DNA from: an uncultured Ruminococcus sp.
GTDB lineage: Bacteria; Bacillota; Clostridia; Oscillospirales; Ruminococcaceae
Direction of reading: 5' to 3'
Length of the DNA: 11,525 nt
NCBI GenBank assembly: GCA_900752785.1
Contig: CAADWP010000090.1
Location: 1 to 11,525 of the forward strand
Positions 5,058 to 11,525 of the stretch are shown here, one piece after another (the stretch's first letter is position 1; the number at the start of each line of letters is the position of its first letter). The position numbers were made by a program, and so were the translations under genes. The notes below the pieces were generated by a model. It was not told where the DNA came from, ran no database searches, and saw only the letters and a program-made list of their open reading frames with translations.

Positions 5058-7784
5058 TTATGAAAAACCAATCTCATCAAAAGCCTGTTCATTACCACCT
5101 TTTCGAATTGCATCAAGCCATTCGAAAATTTCATATCTACTATATAAAGGCTGCCCTGATGAATCCTTGGCGTTTTCCAAATAGAAAGCAAGATAGGCAT
5201 ATTCGTTGCTAATAGATGTAGAAAACACACTTTTATCATCAGTATTAATTGAAACGTTCAACTGATGGAAGTTAGGAGAGTCTGAAATACCCTTATCAAA
5301 GAATGTTGTGATCGGATGTTGGCTATAATCTGGCAGAATACTAATCAACACATTGGAAGACGGATTAGTTTCAATTGCAATTCCTTTTATAGAAATTTGA
5401 CGCTGCATTTCTTTCTGAAGAATCGCAACGGTTTCTATAAACAAATCAGATATTGGTTCTGTAATTGGTGTCATTCCGCGTTTTTTTACCTTAGCATCAT
5501 AATGATACCGATAATACAACCGACATGATTCATCATGACTTCTCGCTGTTTTCATTTCTTCATTCGAACTGCATATTTTATAATTTTCCATACGATCTTT
5601 AGGCGTTTCAAATACACCATTACGATAAAGCTCCGGAGCATCACCTCTGAGAAGCCATGACAAATAATAAGTATGCATATCACATGAAGCATTCCGTTTA
5701 TCTTTTTCACAGTAAATATACGAAAAGTTTTCTCTAAACCTATCTTTCAGATAATTCAGTATATTCGCAACCCCTGAAAAAACAATAGAATTATTTTGAA
5801 TATAATAGTACATCCAGACAACATTGTCAAGAAAATATTGACATGGCATCGTAGTAACTTTATTTTTTTGCTCATAATAATACTTCGGATTCATTCCCAT
5901 CATTGTTGCATGACCAAGTCTACTGCCGGATCGCAGCCCCAAAAAAAGAACCGCCTCATGAATTGCACGCAATCCGTCCACAATATCATAATTATCTTCA
6001 CCTACATGATAAGTTGCCTGCAACTGCCGTAATTCTAATGAAGGATCAGGCTTATCAAAGAACTGCAAAAGTCGAAATACAGATCCAAAAACTTCAGGAC
6101 GGCAATGTAATTCACTACTGCAGGCATCAATACCGTGTATTCGTTTTGCCTGTTCTGAATAGCATTGCCTCATCATCAAGATACCGTCTGCTTGCAGTTC
6201 TATAACCTCTCGTAGCTTTTGACTTCTGCAAGTGATAAAATCCGGTTTGCAATCATCATCTCGTTTTCCGAAATGATATGTATAGAAAAAATTTTTATAA
6301 CCAACTTGATTCGATGCATCTGAATCAATAATAGCGCTCTTTATAGCTTCATCGTACAATTGAATCATCTTAGCATTTTCAGCACATAAATCCAAATCCG
6401 CCGTATAGGGATATGCAGGTGAAATTCTAAGCTCTACACAACAGATTTTTGGACCGTCCAGAATACTTTCAATCGTTGCTTCAGCCAATTGTTTCTCAGA
6501 TTCCTCAGACCATGGAATAAACCAACTCTTTCTTTTTTGATATCGAGAAAAGTTATCAAACCCTACAAGTTCATTACTTTGCACCATTTCAGCACGAAAT
6601 TTATTTTTCATTAACATATACAGATAGAGCAGCCTTTCAATATTAACTGAATTCTCATTATGTTCATAAATATATCGCATAGAGTTATATAAAATAAATC
6701 GTTCTCCTGCAAGTTCATGATAATGGTTTCCATGAGAAATTACTGCTGATGGTATCGCATAATCTAACAAATTGTCCGCATTGCATTGAAATCTAAGCGT
6801 ATCCGCACACTGTTGCAACTTAATTCCTATGTTTAACGGCATTTCAGACAACCGAAGTAATTTCATAAGTTGTCTATAAAGAATACGATTCCAGAACTCC
6901 CAATAACGTTTTTTATACTGTGGGTTCTTACATATAAATTGTGCTAAATCTTCCAATGAGAACGATTTATTATGCTTGCACTTTTCACAGTTTTCTCCTT
7001 CATGCTGCAACCTAAAACATCGAATCACTGTACATGAAATAACTTCATTCTCAAAATAGACAAATGACTTCGTAAAAAAAGTAAAAAGATACAAACGAAT
7101 TGCAGCAGCTTTCATACGCATAGTGTGCATAGAATCTTCAACATTTACCGCACTGCGTATAATAATGGCTTTCAATCGATTTTCTTCTGCTACACGGATA
7201 TAATTTTCAAAATCACTGTTCTGAAAATCATTCATCAGCATAATCCATGAAACATAATAATATGGTGACGAACCTCGTAGATGGAAATGATTGTCTGAAA
7301 CGCCTTGATCTCGGCATAACATTCTCGATAATCGATAATTATCGTGTTCAATACAGTATGACCAAGAAAATGAAGTCCGCTCTGATATTTGACGATTAAG
7401 ATCTTCAATTACAGCTTTTGCAACTACCAGATATTCCTCGTCCATCTCTAAGGTAACATTACGCCATATATCGCAGTATTGGTATGAAAAATGAAATTTT
7501 TCATTATATCTTCCAATCATGCTGTCCGCAAAACGAAATATCAATGGAAATATAGGAAGATAATCCTTTTTCTTCATTTCAATGCAAAGTTCCTCTAAAC
7601 TTTGTTTCAACTCCTGAGAATTATATTGGCTCAATCTTGTATGCAGTGTATCCAACATATCTTTTATTGGAATTCCGAAATGATTCGGAGCAATTGGTGT
7701 GTTTTTCTGCATCACATATTGTGAGGATATGGATGAAAACAATATTTTTAGCACTTGTGCATCAAAACGCAGATGTTTACTCAT
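5058..7784 (-). CDS. rdrB: RdrB, adenosine deaminase of the RADAR defence system
   Basis: A 908-aa divergent adenosine deaminase. The catalytic set of the metal-dependent deaminase family is intact and in order: HFH (H166, H168) for metal; an ELRISP strand (451-456); HVGE (H593, E596), equivalent to HAGE; RLGH (H625), equivalent to RIGH; an IETNPSSN segment (804-811), like the family's E-x-C-P-x-S-N; and NTDD (D849, D850). Its size, large insertions and position after a P-loop ATPase gene identify RdrB. In RADAR, RdrB forms large shells and deaminates adenosine to inosine, reported for RNA and for ATP/dATP, together with RdrA. A Cys/His-rich stretch (C256, C266, C269, H271) may bind zinc. The ATG at 7784 was chosen over 7802 because AAGGAGG (7792-7798) ends seven bases before it and lies inside the longer reading. 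Confidence 0.93.
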   Translation of the reverse strand: MSKHLRFDAQVLKILFSSISSQYVMQKNTPIAPNHFGIPIKDMLDTLHTRLSQYNSQELKQSLEELCIEMKKKDYLPIFPLIFRFADSMIGRYNEKFHFSYQYCDIWRNVTLEMDEEYLVVAKAVIEDLNRQISERTSFSWSYCIEHDNYRLSRMLCRDQGVSDNHFHLRGSSPYYYVSWIMLMNDFQNSDFENYIRVAEENRLKAIIIRSAVNVEDSMHTMRMKAAAIRLYLFTFFTKSFVYFENEVISCTVIRCFRLQHEGENCEKCKHNKSFSLEDLAQFICKNPQYKKRYWEFWNRILYRQLMKLLRLSEMPLNIGIKLQQCADTLRFQCNADNLLDYAIPSAVISHGNHYHELAGERFILYNSMRYIYEHNENSVNIERLLYLYMLMKNKFRAEMVQSNELVGFDNFSRYQKRKSWFIPWSEESEKQLAEATIESILDGPKICCVELRISPAYPYTADLDLCAENAKMIQLYDEAIKSAIIDSDASNQVGYKNFFYTYHFGKRDDDCKPDFITCRSQKLREVIELQADGILMMRQCYSEQAKRIHGIDACSSELHCRPEVFGSVFRLLQFFDKPDPSLELRQLQATYHVGEDNYDIVDGLRAIHEAVLFLGLRSGSRLGHATMMGMNPKYYYEQKNKVTTMPCQYFLDNVVWMYYYIQNNSIVFSGVANILNYLKDRFRENFSYIYCEKDKRNASCDMHTYYLSWLLRGDAPELYRNGVFETPKDRMENYKICSSNEEMKTARSHDESCRLYYRYHYDAKVKKRGMTPITEPISDLFIETVAILQKEMQRQISIKGIAIETNPSSNVLISILPDYSQHPITTFFDKGISDSPNFHQLNVSINTDDKSVFSTSISNEYAYLAFYLENAKDSSGQPLYSRYEIFEWLDAIRKGGNEQAFDEIGFS

Positions 7785-7791
7785 ATATTCG

Positions 7792-7798
7792 CCTCCTT
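7792..7798 (-). promoter_or_regulatory. rdrB ribosome-binding site
   Basis: AAGGAGG seven bases before the ATG at 7784. It rules out the in-frame ATG at 7802, whose coding sequence would contain this site. A second GGAGG-like run lies at the end of the preceding 62-codon ORF. Confidence 0.8.
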
Positions 7799-7823
7799 GC
7801 ATTATATAACTTTTTTGGATTCT

Positions 7824-8012
7824 CTAGACCTCCTCGCAAACTAATAAATAAAGATACATGTTTGTCGAATTATCAAGTGTGGAAATTGAAATGTCTGTTT
7901 CGTGATTTAAGTTTCCGAGGAAGTCTTCTGTTTTGCCTTCTGCATGAATTGAAATTTTCTTTTCTGCAACGGTAAAATCAATGTCAATAGTTGCCCTAAG
8001 TTTCTTAGGCAA
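7824..8012 (-). CDS. 62-codon ORF between rdrA and rdrB, TTG start or readthrough tail
   Basis: An open frame of 62 codons fills most of the 231-base gap between rdrA and rdrB. The product looks protein-like: a basic start (PKKLRATIDIDFTV), alternating hydrophobic residues that suggest beta strands, and an acidic end (LVCEEV). I do not recognise it. The only early start is TTG at 8012, two codons after the rdrA TAA and in the same frame as rdrA, with no ribosome-binding site before it. A 6-bp hairpin (CCTAAG/CTTAGG, 7995-8009) follows at once. Options are a small protein made by termination-reinitiation, a C-terminal tail of RdrA made by stop readthrough, or a remnant after a nonsense mutation. 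Confidence in translation is moderate. Confidence 0.5.
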   Translation of the reverse strand: MPKKLRATIDIDFTVAEKKISIHAEGKTEDFLGNLNHETDISISTLDNSTNMYLYLLVCEEV

Positions 8013-8015
8013 TGT

Positions 8016-10847
8016 TTAGTATGATTCCGGTGTTTCTTTCATATCATCCGCTTCTATTTTACATCTTTTATCTTCATAATTCTCTGGTAAATATAAAAAA
8101 TGTTGTACAACAGGACATGACAAAAATTGTTCTTCGTAAGTTATAGAACGATTTTCATTGGTATAGACTTCATCTTCTCTGTGCAATTCTTTGCGGATAT
8201 TCTCATAAAACATCTTGATAGTTTTAACAGGAGGAGAATCATTATTCTTTTTCTTCCTTTCTAACAGGAAATCGGATGAATATACAATTTCTCCTACCGA
8301 GCGCTTAATAACATTGTAGATCAAGTCTGTCTGATGCAAAGGTAATACAAAATGTGGATATTTCTGTGAAAGTACATAGTGTTCAATCCGGTCTTTCACA
8401 TATTTGCAATGTGCTTTAAAAGTTAACTGTTCATCATTAGGAATACTCTGTAAAAAATCTTTGCCCATTAACCAGTCAAAAAACTCTCTGTATCTGCTGA
8501 CATTAATAACAAACGCTGTAGGATCTAATTTTAATTCAGGGAAATCAATTTTACTCGGTTTATCGCTGTAATCAAGCGGATATAGCATTAATGAATAAAT
8601 GAAATGCAGTATATCGAATTCCATCTCATAAATTGCAATTGCAGTGTAAATAGGAACATCATTTTCTGAGAGATATATCTTTTCTTCTCCACAAATGCGT
8701 TCCTTTTTAATTTGCTTTCTAATCTCCTTTTTATGTGTGAAATTCGATATTTCGGCAATCTTATTGCGAAAATTCAGATTAAGCAAATATTTAAGTTGCG
8801 GTTGCTTAACGCTCTCAAAAGATTGATAATTTTCATCAATAGCATTTTGAGATCCAAAGTTTTTATATAAAATATAAATTGTTTTACCAGAAAACAAATC
8901 AGAATTCCAATTACCAAGCAAGGTGTTTCCAAATATTTTATATAACAATTGTAATGTTTTCAAATCTTTAAAGATATTGTCATCTCTTAATATTTTGCAC
9001 TTTTCCGGAACAGAAAGATCTTCAAACTTTTCCATTCGCAAATTAATTGTACCAAGATGTTTATTAAGTGCTTCACAATATTCAACAATATACTCATCAA
9101 AAATTCTCGGAAGAATAAAAGAATAGCATGCTAAGATTGCCTTGATCATTTCTTTGCTCATGATCTCGAGCCTGGTAGCATGATGAATTACACGGAACAT
9201 TTCACCATAGTTGTAAAATGAATTGAGTTTCTTTTCATCCTCAAACTGATCCTTAAGAAGCACATTGTTATTAAAACTCTGTTCTAATTTTCTGCGATAA
9301 TACGTAATGATACGCTTGGCACGGCGGCTCAGAACAGCAGTATAAAACTGATGAAATATCATATCTTCTTCATAGCTGAGACAAAAATCCGGTACTAATT
9401 TGAAATAGAAATAATCCATAATTATCTTGATATTTTGCCTGAAAATCTTTGTATGCTGCGGCGTATATTTGAACACAGTTGTCTCATCATCAATCCTTAC
9501 ACGAGGATTTTCCATGTTATAAAACATATTAAACAGATCAACCATATTTCTTAGACTGTCAGGTTCCATGAAATGCAGTTTAAATCCTACTGCATCCAAG
9601 TAAATACCGGTTCTGTCAGCAAGCATCAAAAGAATCAGTTCCTTAGGAGATATGGCTACTATTTTTTTCTCATTTCCCATTTTCTTCTTCAAATAGCTTA
9701 TAATATGACCACTTTTCAAATTTGGAAACATTCTTTCTACTTCGATTGACGCTTCATTACTATTGCTTGTCCCGTCAGACAAATCAATTTTCATTTCTAT
9801 AAACTCTCGATAATCACTTTTCTTCCATGATGGCATTACAATCCTCATGTCAGAGGAAATAATTTTCCTTAAGTAGTCATTTGTTTGTTCCTTGCAAAGC
9901 TGCGAAAAATATTCCTCTGTTTTATTGCCATATGCTGAAGTATTATAATAGTATTTTTCAATTGCTTTAGAAAGCAATGTAAAATTGAGCGTTGTCAGTA
10001 CAATTACATTTGGCAGCATGAAATAAGTATAAATGCAGCTCATGATTTCCATAACTCCATTTTGTGCCATGTCAATGTCATCAATACAAATCACAAGATA
10101 TCGTAGATCATCTTTTCTATTGTTGTGATAATGGCACATATTGTCTTGTGTCTTTGAATGAGCCCAAACCTCAATGTAGGATTCTATCAGTTTTTTGAAG
10201 GATTCTCTTAAATTGTGTTTTTGTGCATTTTTAACCATTATCTGATAAGAAAAGGCTTCGCTGTATTTTTCATTACCCTTAAGTCCAACATACTGATTAT
10301 ATACATCATTAATTTTTTTTCTTAATTTTTCCAAACAGTTATCTGCATATTCCGACTCTGGATCATTCTTCATTTTTCCTTCAAATTCTTCTAAAGTACA
10401 CAGCATTTTTGAAAGAACCACAATAAACAAATCCTCTGTTTGCGCAAGCAGTGATGCATCCACATAAGGAAGAGCGTAAAATTCACATTTTTTTATTTCG
10501 GGAATGCCATTTTCATATTCTGCATTATATTTTTTCAATGATTTTGTTTTACTTAATAATTCTTCCAGTTTTCCATTATGAAGTGCATTTGCAAAAGTCA
10601 GCATCGCAGAAGTTTTACCTGTACCACGACGACCAGTAAATACTATCACGTTTTGAATATCGTGTACTTGTTGCCGCAATGACGCTTTATCTTTCTGTTT
10701 CATATTTGCATGATGAATGGAATGTACAGCACGAAAAGCCTGCTCATAGGTGTCTTTAAAAAACGAATCCTCTGTTTCATCAAACGTATCGGTATGTACA
10801 CCACGATCTTTTAAACTTTTGAGATTTATATGCATTTTCTTTAACAT
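8016..10847 (-). CDS. rdrA: RdrA, P-loop ATPase of the RADAR defence system
   Basis: A 943-aa STAND/AAA-like NTPase. Walker A is GRRGTGKT (72-79), Walker B is LVICIDDIDMA (251-261), and a sensor-like strand VIVLTTLNF (281-289) follows. The remaining 650 residues are mostly charged and helical with no motif I can name. Length, P-loop style and adjacency to an RdrB deaminase identify RdrA, the ATPase that works with RdrB in RADAR, where RdrA oligomers dock on RdrB shells and infection triggers deamination. The ATG at 10847 follows AAGGAG (10856-10861) by eight bases. It is the first gene of the operon, 79 bases after the secretion-adaptor gene. The TAA at 8016-8018 is followed in frame by 64 more open codons (see the ORF at 7824-8012). 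It is AT-rich compared with the helicase gene on the left. Confidence 0.9.
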   Translation of the reverse strand: MLKKMHINLKSLKDRGVHTDTFDETEDSFFKDTYEQAFRAVHSIHHANMKQKDKASLRQQVHDIQNVIVFTGRRGTGKTSAMLTFANALHNGKLEELLSKTKSLKKYNAEYENGIPEIKKCEFYALPYVDASLLAQTEDLFIVVLSKMLCTLEEFEGKMKNDPESEYADNCLEKLRKKINDVYNQYVGLKGNEKYSEAFSYQIMVKNAQKHNLRESFKKLIESYIEVWAHSKTQDNMCHYHNNRKDDLRYLVICIDDIDMAQNGVMEIMSCIYTYFMLPNVIVLTTLNFTLLSKAIEKYYYNTSAYGNKTEEYFSQLCKEQTNDYLRKIISSDMRIVMPSWKKSDYREFIEMKIDLSDGTSNSNEASIEVERMFPNLKSGHIISYLKKKMGNEKKIVAISPKELILLMLADRTGIYLDAVGFKLHFMEPDSLRNMVDLFNMFYNMENPRVRIDDETTVFKYTPQHTKIFRQNIKIIMDYFYFKLVPDFCLSYEEDMIFHQFYTAVLSRRAKRIITYYRRKLEQSFNNNVLLKDQFEDEKKLNSFYNYGEMFRVIHHATRLEIMSKEMIKAILACYSFILPRIFDEYIVEYCEALNKHLGTINLRMEKFEDLSVPEKCKILRDDNIFKDLKTLQLLYKIFGNTLLGNWNSDLFSGKTIYILYKNFGSQNAIDENYQSFESVKQPQLKYLLNLNFRNKIAEISNFTHKKEIRKQIKKERICGEEKIYLSENDVPIYTAIAIYEMEFDILHFIYSLMLYPLDYSDKPSKIDFPELKLDPTAFVINVSRYREFFDWLMGKDFLQSIPNDEQLTFKAHCKYVKDRIEHYVLSQKYPHFVLPLHQTDLIYNVIKRSVGEIVYSSDFLLERKKKNNDSPPVKTIKMFYENIRKELHREDEVYTNENRSITYEEQFLSCPVVQHFLYLPENYEDKRCKIEADDMKETPESY

Positions 10848-10866
10848 AAAATCATCTCCTTATAGT

Positions 10867-10895
10867 ATTAGATTTTACGCAATAAAAACAAACAA
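10867..10895 (-). promoter_or_regulatory. Possible rdrA promoter
   Basis: On the minus strand, TTGTTT (10890-10895) and TCTAAT (10867-10872) are spaced by 17 bases and lie just before the rdrA ribosome-binding site. The -10 matches five of six consensus bases, the -35 only three. An inverted repeat GCAATA/TATTGC (10901-10906 with 10879-10884) flanks the -35 and could be an operator. In this AT-rich 79-base gap such matches arise easily, so this is tentative. I saw no terminator after the upstream adaptor gene. Confidence 0.3.
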
Positions 10896-10926
10896 ATTAA
10901 TATTGCAAATAGTAATTTATCAGGAT

Positions 10927-11525
10927 TTATTTCTCCTTCATACTCTCCCCAAAGCCCTTCATAATAGGATCGAGGAAATATTCCATAACAGTGCGTTTAT
11001 CAGTCTTGATTTCCACACTTCCCGAAAGTCCGGAGACAATGTTAATGCCATCAGGTACATCTTTAATTTCCAGTTTGACAAGATATACACTGCCCATCTG
11101 TTTACTGTTGAATGAGCTTGGACTGATATACTTGACCGTGCCTTTTACCGTGCCATACTTGTTATAGGGATACGCTTCAAGTTTAATCTCAGTTTCCATA
11201 CCGATTTCAATATCTGCAATGTCCATATTCTTCACATAACACACCATTTCAACAGGCATATTATCGGGAACAATCGTAACAAGCTGCTCTGCTGATGTCA
11301 CCGTTTCTCCGATCGTATTCACAGAAATGCTGTTTACATATCCACTGACAGGAGCGGTAATTTTCTGATATTCCTTAGACAGTCTGTATTTTTCAAGACT
11401 GCTGTTGATTTCGTCAAGCTGACCGTTTATCTGAGAAATCTGCGAATTCACATTAGCGCTGTACTGTGTTTTCGTATCGGAAATCTTCAAATCAGTCTGT
11501 TCCAAAGCAAGAGCGTACTGCTGAA
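10927..11525 (-). CDS. HlyD-family secretion adaptor, C-terminal part (5' end outside window)
   Basis: The frame is open to the right edge and 198 residues are visible. They show the end of a coiled-coil hairpin (ISQINGQLDEINSSLEKYR), then the barrel-sandwich (lipoyl-like) half ITAPVSGYVNSISVNTIGE, a beta-barrel domain (VEMVCYVKNMDIADIEIGM), and a short C-terminus. This is the membrane-fusion adaptor of an ABC or type I-like exporter; in Gram-positive bacteria such proteins usually serve bacteriocin or peptide export next to a peptidase-ABC transporter. It ends 79 bases before rdrA. Partner genes would lie to the right. A TTG at 11505 could be read as a start, but the family's coiled coil extends upstream, so the gene is partial here. 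Confidence 0.88.
   Translation of the reverse strand, partial: QQYALALEQTDLKISDTKTQYSANVNSQISQINGQLDEINSSLEKYRLSKEYQKITAPVSGYVNSISVNTIGETVTSAEQLVTIVPDNMPVEMVCYVKNMDIADIEIGMETEIKLEAYPYNKYGTVKGTVKYISPSSFNSKQMGSVYLVKLEIKDVPDGINIVSGLSGSVEIKTDKRTVMEYFLDPIMKGFGESMKEK

Noticed and set aside
5796..6205. Plus-strand ORFs of 78 and 100 codons opposite rdrB
   Set aside because: They are shadows of the rdrB coding frame, which carries the deaminase motifs; low-complexity, no domain pattern.

Overview
The window reads like a low-GC Gram-positive gut Clostridia genome (Ruminococcus/Oscillospiraceae-like; this is inferred from gene style, not from a marker gene). Strong AAGGAG/GGAGG ribosome-binding sites precede most genes, and every supported gene lies on the minus strand, so transcription runs from the right end to the left.

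Right edge (10927-11525): the 3' part of a HlyD-type secretion adaptor that continues past the window. Centre (about 3660-10900): a RADAR anti-phage defence operon. In transcription order it holds rdrA (P-loop ATPase), a 62-codon ORF with a TTG start in the same frame as rdrA, rdrB (a divergent adenosine deaminase that keeps all catalytic motifs), a zinc-ribbon multi-pass membrane protein, and a two-TM SLATT/DUF4231-like protein. A clear intrinsic terminator at 3664-3695 closes the unit. This block looks more AT-rich than the left part, which fits imported cargo.

Left part (1-3660): a module typical of Clostridia integrative/conjugative elements. It holds a short sigma-region-4-like HTH protein behind a structured leader, a roughly 300-nt highly structured non-coding stretch, an orphan MazF/PemK toxin, a DinG/XPD-type Fe-S helicase and two tiny genes (one DUF3789-like). 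From mazF leftwards the genes overlap by 4-17 bases and form one translationally coupled chain.

Likely joint working: RdrA and RdrB form the deaminase effector assembly induced or engaged on infection. The SLATT protein and probably the zinc-ribbon membrane protein would be membrane-acting accessories. The mobile-element module would explain how the system travels. The least-described parts are the zinc-ribbon membrane protein, the 62-codon ORF after the rdrA stop, the structured RNA before mazF, and the hairpin that hides the ribosome-binding site of the sigma-like gene.
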